DNA from: Drosophila persimilis
Lineage: Eukaryota > Arthropoda > Insecta > Diptera > Drosophilidae
Assembly: GCF_003286085.1 (NCBI RefSeq)
Contig: NW_020825288.1
Location: 7,192,001-7,256,000, forward strand
Length of the DNA: 64,000 nucleotides
Reading direction: 5' to 3'
Made by a program: the position numbers and the translations under genes. The notes beneath the pieces were generated by a model, which saw only the letters and a list, made by a program, of their open reading frames with translations, ran no database searches and had not been told where the DNA came from. Below, in pieces: positions 45,705 through 58,905 of this stretch. Within the stretch, counting starts at the first letter, position 1; each line of letters opens with the position of its first letter.

Positions 45705-45764
45705 TTTTGGTATATTTCTGAGGGTCGGACGGTATATTTTATAGATAGGTCCGCGGTCACACTA
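45705..45764 (+). promoter_or_regulatory. CCDC124-like gene core promoter, Motif 6 plus Motif 1
   Basis: TTTTGGTATATTTCTGAG begins a 38-bp block (45705-45742) shared with the IntS11 promoter. It is followed by a perfect Ohler Motif 1, CGGTCACACTA (45754-45764). The Motif 6 / Motif 1 pair is typical of TATA-less housekeeping promoters. The start site is probably near 45765-45775, about 45 bp before the ATG. Confidence 0.75.
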
Positions 45765-45815
45765 CATCCAAGACAAATTCTAAATTTTTGGACAAATTTT
45801 TGGATCGCAGCTCAA

Positions 45816-46529
45816 ATGCCAAAGAAAATGGGTATCAACTCGAAGGCCGTGGAGGCGCGGGAGCGGAAGGAAAAGGAGCGTAAGGCGACCCAGGAAAAGA
45901 AGGCCAAGGACGCCGAAGATCGTCTGTGGCATGACGACGACAAAAGCCTGGCCAAGAAGCAGCAGCGCCGCGAGGAGGAGGAACGCAAGCGGGCCGAGGC
46001 GGCCAAGCGCAAGGCGGAGGCCAAGGCACTGCTGGACGAGGAGATGAGCTCCATCAGCACCCAGCGCAAGCAGCCGCTGGCCAAAATCAACCGCCAGCAG
46101 ATACTGGAGGAGCTTGAGAAGAAGCAGAGAAACATCGATGCCATTAACGAGGCCAACAAGCCCGCCGCCACTCGCGTTGTGGTCCAGACGAACGTCGTGG
46201 AGGAGAACATCAATCGATCCCTCGCCGACACCGATGTAGCCAGCAACATTGACCAGGCGCTCGTTGTTCTCAGGTGAGTGTCATCGAAGGTATACATCTT
46301 TTATGAATATTCCTAATCTTTTGCCGTGCCATGTTCCAACAGTGTCAACGAGGGCGATGATGACAAGCATCCCGAGAAGCGAATGCGCGCCGCCTACAAA
46401 ACCTTCGAAGCCAACAACCTGCCCCGCATCAAAGCCGAGAATCCCTCGCTCCGCATGTCTCAGTGGAAGCAGCTGCTGATGAAAGAGTGGAACAAGTCTC
46501 CCGACAATCCTTTCAACCAGGCGCGCTAG
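45816..46529 (+). CDS. CCDC124 / Lso2-like ribosome-associated coiled-coil protein
   Basis: Two exons (45816-46273 and 46343-46529) give 214 residues. The start MPKKMGINSKAVEARERKEK and the end WKQLLMKEWNKSPDNPFNQ match the CCDC124 family, known from human and yeast (Lso2) proteins that occupy the mRNA channel and tRNA sites of idle ribosomes and help recovery from dormancy. Residues of about 10-130 are a highly charged coiled coil rich in Lys, Glu and Arg. The C-terminal 60 residues (KRMRAAYKTFEANNLPRIKAENPSLRMSQ in part) form the conserved HMG-like block. The frame is open upstream to 45702, but the family start and the Motif 1 promoter place the ATG at 45816. An AATAAA signal follows at 46648. 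It is divergent from the TRF2-like gene. Confidence 0.93.
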
Positions 46530-46647
46530 TGGTCTGGGGATCCCTGCCCCCACCCATCCATTGCGTACTCTAGTGAATCTGCTGCCGAGCAGCTAGTCAA
46601 CCTTTGATTCAACGCAAAATTTAATTTATACACAAGCTAAAAGTCAG

Positions 46648-46653
46648 AATAAA
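46648..46653 (+). terminator. Polyadenylation signal of the CCDC124-like gene
   Basis: AATAAA lies 119 bp after the stop codon, followed by an AT-rich region. Confidence 0.65.
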
Positions 46654-49600
46654 CTAATATAATTTATTAAAATCAAGTGTAGGGGCTCCCGATGCAACTT
46701 CTGTCCCGAGTAAACTGATTTTAAGATCTCGTTCCTTATGCAATAAGTCAACAAAAATGTACCACAACAAGCTGCGAAAACATACCTAGTATAGGAGTAG
46801 AGTAGTATGTATATTTAGACAGCTTTCCTTTGCTTATTTAATGACCAATTTTATTGGCCACCTCGACGGAACTTTGTGGCCCTGATCCGATTCCGGTTCC
46901 ACGTTCGCCCTGTTGTGCTTATGAATGAAGTAATTACATCTATTGCTTTGATTGCTGCTATACGCGGCTCCAACTGTTGTCATTCCAACTTTTTACCCAT
47001 CACTTTTTTGTGTGCTGTATGGTGCAAAATAGAGAGAATAATAAGTGCTGTGCTTCCGCTTTCACTGCCCTGCCGTCTACTTGGAAGTTTGTTGGCGTTT
47101 GGTGAACCACGAACACACAAACGTACTTTGGGGCGTAAGGCAAGACATCTCTCCGAATAAATGTACGTAACATCAGCGACTTAAGTATGTGCTTAGCGTC
47201 ATTATGTGCATGTTTTTGCGCATTAAAATTGGTTTTATATAAGTCCTCTTGATATTAGGTCTTAATTGAGCGATTTTCCAAAATATAAAGTTGCCTTAAT
47301 TACTATTTTCTGGCCAACTTTCATTTGAAACCCAAATATTGAACGGACAACCCGGGCATCAGAGAAGATGGAAAATCGCACCAGATCTTTACCTTTCCGC
47401 TTGTCGAGAAATGCTGAAGAAGAGACATTTGGAAAGGTGCTGAATGCGTCTTTTGTTGGGATGGATATGGATGAAATGCTCCTGCGGGAGTTCTGATGTC
47501 TGATGGTATATCATATACGTAATATTCGCACTGGCATATTGGGTAATGCTGATGCTGGTGGGGTTTCCAGCTTAAATCTCTTATCATTACCCCACACATC
47601 GTTCACTTTTTAACGGTTGGTGTTAGCGGATCTATTACACATTCCATTCCATTCCATTCACTCGGAAGCGCCTCGTAATTTCCCCAGACTGCATTCGACA
47701 ATTAAAATGTTCCACTGCAGTAGATTCGAATCTTAACAGTGGCTCTGTGCCGCTGTTAACCGTTTCCAACCGCTCCTAACGTCAGCTGGCGCTTGGTTTT
47801 GCTGTTGGCTGGCATTGCCTCCGGGGGCTGTGCTTTCTTTTTAATAAAAAATTTCTTTTGTCGTGGCGCAACTTCATTCAAACCGAGACCGTCGAAGGCA
47901 GCGGACGCGTCGTGGAACTCCAACAGAGACATCCATCTTTGAGCAAACGAACGAGCGCGAGAGAAATGTAAATGCAAGAAATACCCGTACCATATTGAAC
48001 CCCAGCTTTGTGAGTGTGTTGTTTCGGAGCTGAGAGAAAAGAAAAGTGCGAGACGTGTTTGGGAAAATCGAATTGAAAATCAACGGAAATCGCAAAAGAA
48101 AAAACGGTAATCGTGCGTCTCTCTCTGTCTCTATATCTGTCTTGTTTGTGTCTGTGTGAACTTTATTGTTTGTTCAAACAAAAGTTCTTCTGTGGAATAA
48201 TACGAGTACCATCCAATAATAAGGATATCTATAGCTGGTCAGCGAGAAGACGGGTAAGCCGGGAGAGAGAGAGCCCTCACTTATAGAAGAGCCCTCTGTC
48301 TTGTGGGTTAAGCGGTTAGCAATGCGTACTGCCTTTACAGTTAGAGCTAATTAGCATACTTCCCCATCCAATGGTCACCAATGTGGAAATCAGGGCAAGC
48401 GGCCCACACTGCACTGCAGAGACACTGCCACTGGCCAAGTTTGTGCCTCAAGTCTTTTGTTGCAACCTGTGCTGTGTGGCAGCCCTTTTTGCCGGCAGAC
48501 CAGCAAAAAGTTGCTCAGTTTTTAGTGCGAGCATAATTACGAGACTCTTCCTAGTCTGTCCAGATCTCTCGGTGTGGCTTACTTTTCTCTTCATCAAATT
48601 TGGTTGACCCACAAATCGTGGACTACATGTTAATTGGTGTTTATTTCCTCTCTCTCTCTCTCGCGGATAGCATTCCCCATTCTTTTGGCCAAAAACATTA
48701 TCGTACAAGGTTCATTGACCATCGATGTCCGTGCGAGTGGTACGAGCTGTTATGTAAATGCACCGAAAACATTATTAGATGTTGGATTCTGGTAATTAAT
48801 TCATACATTGCTTTGCATGAGATTCGATGGGTTGCGTGTTGACGGCTGACTGGCGGCGTTATGCATTCGAAGGCTGGAGATTATTCAATCCGCAGAGCAA
48901 GAGCTAACGAGATTAATTGGCAGTTGGCCGTTAGATAATTTATTAGTTTCCCAATAGGTCGGCGGAGCTCGCTCCCAATAGGCCGGCCGGGGCCGGTAAG
49001 GAGACCACTGTCCGGCGTCTGATTTATAGCCATCGCCAGCGACCCAAATTGGCAAATTGTTAGCAAAGAAACAGAAACAAAAACAGAAACAGTAGAGAAC
49101 TTGGAGCAGAACTTGGAGCCAACCCATTTATTTGATGGCACGCGCGGGCGCTGCTCCGCTATTGCAATTGCATTAACAACAGCTCAGCCGACTGAGCCAA
49201 AAAGCCAAGTGACCATAAAAGAGCTCTTTAATGCTTGTAACGCAGCAGCAGCGGCAGCGGCAGCGGCAATAACGGTTTGCTGTGGGCCTGGCCTAAACCG
49301 AATTTCCAACAAGATCTGAGTGATGTACGCAGGCCATATACGGCGGGTGGCTGGAATGCCTCTGGTGCCATCCTTGGCTGGTAGGAAGTCACACTCTGGC
49401 TCCAAAAACGTACTGACAGCCTTGAAAGATTTATTGGCTGCACCAGAGGATGGATCGCAGAGCGGCAGGCGATTCTTCAAATGGTGCAACCCATCCCCAT
49501 CGAGTCAATCATCGCTCGGCTATCGGTTATCTCCGTTATCCGTATCTTGGCTGGCCAAATCTGAGCAATCATTTTCGAGGTGCCTGTGCCCGGCACTTTC

Positions 49601-52600
49601 CTTTTTATTTGAGTCGTGTCCAGAGGCTCGTGCCTGTCTGTCCGACCGTCTCTGCAATTTTCTTGCCATTTAGCTGTTTGTTGCACGAGTGTGTATATTT
49701 TTTGGCCAACGGCTGTTTGCTTTGGCCAACTTCAACTCCAGCTTTAACGGCGCTGGCCACGGCTGTCATTCAACGCTGGTTCGCTTTTTCCACCAATCCA
49801 TCAGCAGTTTCCATTTGATTTTCTGCGGACAGTGCGAGTACTTTAATAATAGCCGCGATTTCTTTCTAAATCCCATATCGTATGCGTCAATGTCTAATGC
49901 ATAATTTTTTCTCGCTTTATGCCATAAGTGGCTGAAAATTTTCGACTCATTAAAACTAACAAAATGAAAATGCAACGAAAATTCCACTCCACGCGACTTG
50001 AACTTCACACTCTGCCGCGGAGGCAGTCAGAAATTTCACCATTTCTCTTTGAAGAACCTGCGATGGCCAAGACTGCGTATTATAATTAAGATTTCAGGCA
50101 CGTTGCCTTGACTTTCATTGCCATTTCTTAGACCTCCGTCTGCCGCTATTTCGGTTTATTGATTTTCTGTTTCTGGGTGGAAGGGAACTCTAACCGATTT
50201 GGCCAATGGGGTTATACATTTCCATATGCTAATCCCCCGCTTAGCATGTAGGTGTCACTTTCTTTCTTGGCTCTCGGTGTGAGAGCGGAAATCCGACTGG
50301 GGGGGCTCACAGCTCACGGCTCACGGATTTCCTCTCAGCCCCAGGGGAATCTGCTCGCAAATTTCATGTGATTTTGCAACACTCGAATGAATCATGAAAC
50401 GCCCCAACACAAGGCTCTGCTGTGGCCAAGGTGTGTACTGTCCGGCCAACAGAGTTAACAAGCGGCAACCATCCAACAACGCCACTAGAGATCAGCTTAT
50501 GAGTCGGCGGCCCGGCCAAGACCGATTACGCACCTTAAAAAGTGAAATTTCTGTTGTTTCTTTCTCGTTTTTGCCACACACACACACACACACACACAGA
50601 AAAATGAAATGCAAATTAATTCGTATGACTAAGATTTGATTTGCCCATGAAATTGAATACCTTTGTCCAACATTAAATGGAAACTTGCTGCAGGGAAAAA
50701 TTCCTCCGGGTCTCGACTCGAATTTGAATAGCCGCAAGATAGGGCAGGCCCCTGCCGCATTCCAGCCAAAAAGGCGGAGCACTCGCCATTGAATGTTTGT
50801 CCAATGATCGTTAACGGGGTCAGCTCTGTACACGGGTTTCTTCGTCTGCTTTGGGGTCGGCTCGGGCTTGTGCCTGGCCGATTCCGAAGAGAAAAACGTG
50901 AGCCAGACAAGCGGGCATTACACGTTGCCTCATCTCGTCCGAGGGGAGATCGTGCCGAGGGGGCAATCAAAAAATTTCACTGATTTTAATTACAAGTATT
51001 TCTTTTATATTTTGCGTCCTACCGTTCGTTCTGGTTTGGCTACTTTGCTGCGGCTTCTCGGCCAAATGGTGTGCGTTGCCTTGCCTTGCGTTGCGTTGCG
51101 TTTCGTTTCTTGGCTTCTTTCTCTTGGCTGCTTGGCTGCTCGGTTGCGGTTAAAGTTGAGACATAAATTCGTTAAGCCATAAATAATTCTCTCTTCTCTG
51201 GGTCTGCTCTGCGTGAGTGTGGCGCCGCACCGCATTGAACCACACCAAAGCACACTCAGAAGCTGAGCGAGAAATTTTTGGCTGCCAAAAGTGAAAGTTG
51301 CAGCTGCTGCTCCGGCTGCTCCGGCGGCTGGCAATGCCATTGAAAGAAATGTAGGAAAGCGGTAGCCTCCCCTCTCACCCGCTCCCTTCGAGGGGCCGCC
51401 ATAAATCAGAGACTCGCCAGAGACAGTTTAAAGTTGAATCTGGCCCAGGGCCTGGTCTAATGACTTTGCTCTTTGTCATCGTGTTGTTGTGGCTTTAACA
51501 ATTTTCATGATTATGGGTGTTTCGTTTTGTCGTGAATTAGGTTTACTTTACCACGCTTTTGATGGTTGATGGTTATGATTTTGATGCCATTAAAAATTAC
51601 ACCTAATTGCGGGGTCTCCGTAATAGACGTGCGACTTTTTCGCCGGTGTAAAAGTTATGCTGTGGGAACTGCCAGCCAGTCAAATGAGTTAATCAGAGAC
51701 CAATGCGAATTGTGTAATGTGAAAGTAAAAGGCAGTCGCCAGGCATCCCACAATTAACCGCTCTAAACAGCACCGATTGATTGGTTCTGGAAGGAACTGG
51801 GTCAGTAATCGTTTTGGGGTAGCAGCAGGTTCATTGATCTCGAAAAATATCACATACCAAAGCGACAAGACAACGCTGGCCACTGTGTCCCCGTCGATAA
51901 CTTGTTTCAATATTTAAATTTAATTAAATTAGCACTTTCTACAAGCGAATGCAGACGGAAGACTACCGACTACCGACTACAGACTACAGACTGTGGCTGT
52001 GCCTCTTATTGAATAATAATTACAAGCAATTAGCACAGTGACCCACATGTTTAAATTATGAAAATGAAAAATTTTGTACGCCCAGCAAATTCCTGCAGTG
52101 CTCAATGGAAAGTGGCAATCGGCCACTCCGATAGGAGGAAAATCACGTTCGGCTGTCAAGAAGTTTGTGTCTTGAGTCTTTCGTTTCTGGTTGAGCGCGT
52201 GCGCTTTTAACGATCCATCCAATGACAGGTTTGTTTTTGGTTTTTGGTTTGGCATTCTACAAAAACAGGATGCTCCATGGCTCCATGGCTCGCTTTTGGC
52301 CAGTTGTTCTTTTTTTATTAGCATACTGATAAAAGCGAACGTGTGTGTGGCACGACGACGAGCATTAATAAAAAATAAAGATGAAATGAAAAGATGATGG
52401 AAAAAGCAAACAAGTTTCCTAAATTGTGACCCGATTACCCAGTTAACCAGTCTTGCGGCCTCCGTGTATGAGTTATGGCCCATCGCCGGTGGAAAATTGA
52501 GCCAATTGCTTGGCCATTTGCATAACACTTCTTCAGGCCGGGCCTTAGAACCCCAGAAAGTAAAGTAAAGTAAAGTATGTGCAATCATTGGGTATATCAT

Positions 52601-54038
52601 TGACAATTGAAATGAAAGTTGCAGCTGGTTGAAAGCAAACACACACAAAATACAAAACACAAAACACAAAACGAGTTGCAGGCTAAATGGCTGGAACTCT
52701 GCGGCTGGCCACAATTGTTTCGGGCTGCTTGTGCTCTGCGCCGTGTGCAATTCCATGGAAATCTAGAGTAATAACCATAGCAATTTGGAGACACCATCGG
52801 TAGATTACTGCCAATTGGCATTGCACTTTCATTCATTGAGATTCTTTTGGAGCAGCAGCTCTTTCCTTGGGCACTTTGAATAAATTTCTACAGTGCTTGT
52901 GATTGACAGTCGATGCTGCTGTGATTAAACCGTATAATGAGGCTTTGGCAACGACTCCCTCCTTGGTTTTGAGTGGTTTTTGCTTTTTGACATTGACGTT
53001 GGATGTTTGGATGTTGGATGTTGGATGTTTGGCTTGTGGCTATATCTGTGGCCTGGTGAGTCAGTCATAATTAGCGTTGGGTCTGCCGCTTGTGTGACAT
53101 TATCGATGTATTTTGATTGAATGAAAGTTGAACTGTGTTTTTGAAAGTGAATTTCTGCGGCCATTGAAGATGAAGCGAATCGAAAGCATTCAATTTGGGC
53201 TCTGACTGTGGCAGTGGCAGTGGCAGAATATATTGGTACAGCATTAGACAATAGTCGGCTCTGCGGTCCAGGCCATCATTTGGCATTTGGCTCGTTTGAC
53301 ATAACAACCACAACAACCAGAAACAACCAGCGACAAACAACAAATACAACAACTCCCAGACGGGTTTTCCACAGTGCAAAAACTGGCTGCTCACATTTGG
53401 TAAAATTTCACTTTTTCCTTTTTATTTGCTGAAGCTGCAGCTGCCACTGCCACTGCCACTGCCACTGCCGCTGCTGTTGCTTTTTTTTCATGAAAATCAA
53501 AGCAATCCAATGGCTGGTCCAACAGTGCCACAGACCACTCCACATTTGGTGTCCACCAGTTGGTTTAATTGTAAGCGACACTGTGTCTACACAGTGTCCT
53601 GGCCCGTGTCCAGCATTTAGCGCAGGAGACCTGCTCCCTGAGTAGTACTTCGGTTTTGGCCAAAACACTTCTCGCCCAGAAGCCACTAGATGCCACAGCA
53701 CAGGCATGTCTCAATTAAGGCTACCTACGGTGCCCGGCCGAGGCCTCGGCCAGCCTGACAAATTGCCGAGTGGAATGGCAATGTGGCTGTGACTGTGGCA
53801 GCAACACCAACACTTGCCACAACAGCAACGACTGCTGCAACTGGCTGCAATTTTCGCACCATAAATGTGGAAGCGGTCTGCCGTCAAAGCTTTTGAAGTG
53901 ACAGCGGCCTTGCGCGGACTCTGAAATCAAGAGTGGTCTCTGCTGGGGCGGAAGGTCTTCTCTTCCAATGAAAGATTTGCTCGAACCAACATTCAAATTA
54001 AAGATTAAGACTTCATTTTTTCTTCTCCTTGTTTGCAG
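46654..54038. other. Non-coding DNA, probable promoter and 5'UTR intron of the secreted protein gene
   Basis: The coding exon at 54046 is preceded directly by a splice acceptor (TTTTCTTCTCCTTGTTTGCAG|, exon from 54039). At least one 5' exon must therefore lie upstream, and much of this stretch should be intron. An AG-rich, purine-biased segment near 47.9-48.1 kb with a possible donor at 48107 is one candidate for that exon, but this is weak. Also present are a (CA)n microsatellite at 50575-50598, (CTGCCA)n near 53441-53468, and an unexplained 259-codon minus-strand frame at 51977-52756. No conserved gene is recognised. Confidence 0.5.
50575..50598. repeat. (CA)n microsatellite
   Basis: Twelve uninterrupted CA units. 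Confidence 0.9.
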
Positions 54039-54045
54039 CCACAAA

Positions 54046-55470
54046 ATGATGGCCAGCCTCGATTTCAGGGTGCTGCTGGCGTTGCTGCTTTTGGGCTCAA
54101 CAAAAGCCACACCCTCGACAGAAACACCATCGGCTCTGCTGCCGCTGGAGGCACGCAATGCTGACCTTTCGGGCGAAGAGGACATCATCTCCACCAGCTA
54201 TGTGCTGCCCAATCAGATCTTCAACGAGGGCAAGCCCTACTATCCCCGGCACGATCCCGTGTCGGGGCAGCTGGACTTCAGTGCCAAAAAGCAGGCCGGC
54301 ATCCAGCCCGAGATCAACGAGGTGCTCGATCCCAACGAGAAGATAGTGCTGAGCGGTGCCTCATCGCCAAACATACACGACTTCCTCAACCTGCCCGTGA
54401 AGTACTCGTCCTCGAAGTTCGTCTACCCGCTGGTCTCCAGCTCGTATGCCAATCTCAAGTACCAGGGCAGCAACAAGAACTACATCACCAACAAGAAGCC
54501 CACCTCCGTGGTGGCTCCGGTGACGCCTCCGCCGCCCAGCTACCACAGTTCCAATTACTTCACGGTGCCGACAACGAAACTCACGGCAGTGACCCCCACT
54601 GCAGGAGCCTACTATCCGCATCCCAGTAGCAGCAGCAGCAGCAGCAGCACGAGCACCACAACCAAGGCAACCACCACGGCAGCGACCACTACCCAAGGAA
54701 CATTGCCGCCATCCAGGAGACCCATCCCCGTGACGACAACAACAACAACGACGACAACAACAACTGTTCCGGCGGCCAAGTACACCACCACGTCCCGTCG
54801 GCCCATTCCGCTGCATGCTGCACCCACAACCACTCAGCCGCCACGCACCAGCACCACCCGCAAGAAGTTTGTGCCCACCAAGAAGTACAGTCCCGCATTG
54901 CCCAGCAGCAGCAGCAGGACACCGATCGAACAGGAGGAGCGACGCCCAAGCACCACCCAACAGCCGCGTCCCACTCCCAGCAGCAGCGATGTGGCATTCA
55001 CCACCCACCATGCCACACCCCAGGCAGCCATCTTTCCCACAGAGCCCATGACGACGGCGAAAATTTACACCACTTCCAGCACAAGTCCACCCGTTGTCTT
55101 CACGGAGGGTCCCACGCCACCGCCGCCCTTCAGCCCCATACCGGGCACAGGCATACCGAATCTCGATCCCGCGGATGTGTACCACACTTTGGGCCAGAAG
55201 AACACGCAGGCGGAGGAACAGCAGCAGCAGAAGGAGCAGCAGTTGCAGAAGGAGCAAGAGCAGCAATATCAACAGCAACAGCAACAGCAGAAGTTCCAGC
55301 AACAGGAACAGCAGCAATATATGCAACAGCAACATATGCAACAGCAACATCTGCAGCAGCAACATCTGCAGCAACAGCAGCAACATCTGCAGCAACAGCA
55401 GCAGAAGCAGCAGCAACAACAGCAGCAGAAGCAGCAGCAACAACAGCAGCAGCAGGTGCAGCAGCAACAT

Positions 55471-55505
<35 letters not shown>

Positions 55506-55542
55506 ACAGCAGCAGCAGCAACAACAGCAGCAGCAGCAACAT

Positions 55543-55583
<41 letters not shown>

Positions 55584-58500
55584 ACAGCAGCAGCAGCAAC
55601 ATCAGCAACAGCAACAGCAACAACAGCAGCTGCAGCCCCCCCCAAGACCCCCAATGACGCTCAGTGACATATTCAACAGCCTGGCGGAGGAAGAGTCTGC
55701 AGTGGCGCACAACTACCAACAGAACCAAGGATTTGACTCCCAGGGCAATCTAATAGAACCGATTGCCCCCTCAAAGCCATCGCCATTCGCCATGCAACAG
55801 GCAGTCGGACAGCCCCTGCCCCAGCCCGGAGCACCCCAAAGGCCCAGCACAGCAGGAGCAGGGACCACTCCCGGACAGAGTCCATACCCCAACGATCAGA
55901 AGGTGATCTCGGGCAGCCAGGAGAACTATAGCAACGAATATGTGTCCTATCAGGTGCAGCAGCCGAATGTGATGCAATACCGACCAGTGCCCGGCCAGAT
56001 CAACAACGTGGTCATTTCGCCCGGACAGCACTCGGCCTCCTTTGTGCTCGGCAGCCAGGTGCAGCAGGTGAGCGTGGGTCATCCCAGCGTCGAGAAGGAG
56101 CCACTCTTTGCCAAGGACACGCCGGGCGTCCAGTACGGCCAGGTGATCAACGAGGACATTGGCAACATTAAGCGACCTGTGCCAGTGCCGTACAAGCCGG
56201 CAGCTCCGCAGGAGCCCCCAATGCCCACGAGCTATCAGCAGATGCCGAACGTCCAGCAGAACTCCAACTTCCACCAGAACGGAAACATGGCCACAGCTGG
56301 AACCACTGTGCCAGCCGGTTCCTACCAAGAGCCGCCGCCAGAGGCGCCCAGCCCATACCAGCAGCTGCCACTGATTGGCTCCAACATCAGGCCAGCGAAT
56401 AAGCCAGTGGCCCCGAAGCCAGAGCAGCCAGCTCCGTCTTACCAGCCCACTAAGGCGTCGACGCCACACCAGACGCCACCCACGCGGCCGGCGGTGCATG
56501 GGGATGACACCCAGGATCTCCTCGTCTCCAGCAACATTCGCTTCCCAGTGCTGGCCGAGGAGACCTCCGTGGAACTGGCATCTTCGGCTGTTGGGCCCGG
56601 TCCGCCTGCCGGACCCCACATCAATGGCCATGCACAGCCGCTGAGCCTGCAGCAGATACACAACTCCAATCCCGTCGTCTTTCCCAAGGTCAAAGACGAG
56701 GAGACGCCCGGCGCCAATGTGCAGATCCAGCAGCACGAAGTGGTCAACCTCAACCAGCAGCAACAGCAATTGGTGAGTGCCTCCTTAAAGCCATCGGTCC
56801 TCCAACTAATCCGGTCTGTTTCCCTACTCTAGAAATTCCCTGCCCAGCAGCCGGGACATGGCGAGCAGCCCTCTCGGGATATGGAGCCGCCGCCGCGCTA
56901 CCCCACCACTTCGTCCGGGCCACAGGTGCCGTCCACGCCTGGCAATCGTCCTCCCTTCTACAATGAGTTCAACCGCAAGCCCCAGGGTGGCCCACGGCCC
57001 AGCAACTTGCCCAACATTCTGCCCCAGTTCCGGCCCAATGCGAAGATCTCCAGCGGCCATCCGCCAACACTGAAGCAGGACCCGGGCAACATCCGCCTGC
57101 CCACGCAGGGCATGAAGCGACCCTACAATCCCTCTGCGCCGCCCCATTTCGCCCACCGCCGACAGCCCCTGCAGCAGCAGATGCTGCAAAAGCGCTACCC
57201 CATGAACCGCATCTCCGAGTATCCCGTGGGGCCGCAAGGCGTCGGCGGCGATATAAACAGACGGGTCTACCGCCTGCCGCCCTACGGAGGTCAGAACATG
57301 CCCTACCGCCCGGATCACATGTACGCGCGTCGTCCCAATGGGCCAGGTCCTGCCAATGGACCCCTCCGATCCGTCGATGGCTATCCGGCAGAGCGACATG
57401 CACCATCGGCCGGCTCTGAGCCGTACCAGACCATCAATGCCGAGGGAGCGGCAGACTTTGAGGAGGAGGATTTGGTGATCAACGATCCGCCGCAGCCGGT
57501 GACGCCCAGCAAGGATCGCATGGGCGTGGAGGAGACCAAACTGGAGCCCGTGGTCACCCTGCAAATGCTGCAGTCCCAGAAGAAGGCGGTGAGCCTGCCC
57601 GGAGATGATACTGGAGCAGGAGAGATACAAGTTACGGCCGACAATGATCCCCAGGAGGCGGAGGCCTCAGGCCTTAGCCAGCAGAAGCTGGACCCCAGTG
57701 GAATGTACGTGGTGTTCCCCCTGAAGGGATCAGAGAAGCAACAGATCGAGGGAGAGCCACCTTCGGCCCCGGCGGAGTACCAGAACACGCCATTCTCGGT
57801 GATTCGTGACCAGCCCCAGGAGCCGATACTGAAGAACAAGAAGCCGCAGTCGCTGCAGCAGCAGAACAAGGCCCAGCAAATGCCCAAGGAGAAGTTCCCG
57901 TATCCAATCGAGAAACCCGATCCATCGTACTCCGAGCTCAACCCGAAGCCCGAGTCTCAGGGCCATGTGCCGGGCGTGCTCATTGCGCCCCGCATCATCC
58001 ACGGAGCCTTTGGTACCGGCACCGAAACCCCCATCGCCATTGCATACACGCCCACAGAGCCCAGCGTCTTCCGACGGACGTCGACAGCCGGGGACCAGGA
58101 TCAGAAGTTCTCCAACATCAATCTGGCCACGCCCGTGATCAGCGAGATCCGGCAGGACACCCAGACGGAGGAGGGACTAAGCAGCGACTTTGATCTGCGC
58201 GGCCAGAACTACGAGAAGAACTTCATGGCACCCTTCTATCCCAGCGTAAGTCTGGGCGGCGGGGGAGCGGGAGCCAGCGGTGCTGCGGCTGTCAACTGGA
58301 ACATTGTGCCCTCAACCACGGACCAGGCGATCTACGAGAAGAACAGTATCAACCGGGCCGATGTGGAGCCGGCTGAGGAGACGAAGGAAAAGGAGTCGGC
58401 CACGGCCAGCGCCCTGACAGCGGAGAAGAATCCCGAGCTCGACAGCTTCCAGCCGCAGCTGCAGGGCGGATTCAAGCCGATCTATCCGCCAGGCTACCAG

Positions 58501-58905
58501 CACGTGGAGCAGCAGATCGACCATGAAGACGCCAAGAACAGAGACCAAGATCAGCCCCTGGCACTGCCTCTGGTGGCGGTCACCACGAGCACAGCGAAAC
58601 CGGCGACGGCAGCTGCCACCAGCAGCAGTTCGTCCTCCACAACCACCACGACATCCACCACCAATCAGCCCGGAACAACGAAAGCTGCTGCCACAGCAAC
58701 AACCACAACAACAACCCAAGCGCCAGCTGGAAGCGTAAAGCCGACGCAGCGCAAGAAGTCCACTTTCGAGACTAGCCTGGCGGCCCTGCTCTTCGGAGAC
58801 GAGGACGAGGAGGATGGCGCACGCAAGTCCGCGGAGCTGCCAAAGGCCCAGGCCGGACCACGGAATGTGCCCCGCATGGGACCCCGAAGTCTGACGCTCA
58901 GCTAA
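54046..58905 (+). CDS. Large secreted Gln/Pro/Thr-rich protein, unrecognised
   Basis: Two coding exons (54046-56772 and 56833-58905, intron 60 nt) give 1599 residues. The start is placed at ATG 54046 because a strong splice acceptor ends at 54038, so the upstream in-frame ATG (53968) is intronic. Residues 1 to about 21 (MMASLDFRVLLALLLLGSTK) are a signal peptide, and no membrane segment follows, so secretion is expected. A conserved-looking, non-repetitive region follows (about 22-180). Next are Ser/Thr/Pro-rich mucin-like tracts (about 190-390) with many O-glycosylation candidates and RRPIP motifs. A Gln tract spans about 391-530 and a Pro/Gln-rich middle extends to about 1000. A second Ser/Thr cluster lies near 1498-1538, and the end is charged (LLFGDEDEEDGARKS). 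The make-up suggests an extracellular matrix or cuticle-associated protein, but no domain is recognised. Confidence 0.85.
55216..55634 (+). repeat. CAG/CAA polyglutamine tract with His interruptions
   Basis: About 140 codons, mostly CAG and CAA with CAT, CTG and ATG interruptions. An internal duplication of about 60 bp begins CAACATCAGCAACAGCAACA near 55535 and repeats an earlier block near 55465. The complementary strand is open for 455 codons only because of this composition. Confidence 0.9.

Noticed and set aside
53968-54045. Upstream in-frame ATG extending the secreted protein by 26 residues
   Set aside because: A strong pyrimidine tract and CAG acceptor end at 54038, so the upstream part is intron; the signal peptide starts properly at 54046.
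54361-55728. 455-codon minus-strand open frame, Leu-rich
   Set aside because: It is the antisense shadow of the CAG/CAA tract and neighbouring coding sequence. The poly-Leu product is produced only by repeat composition.
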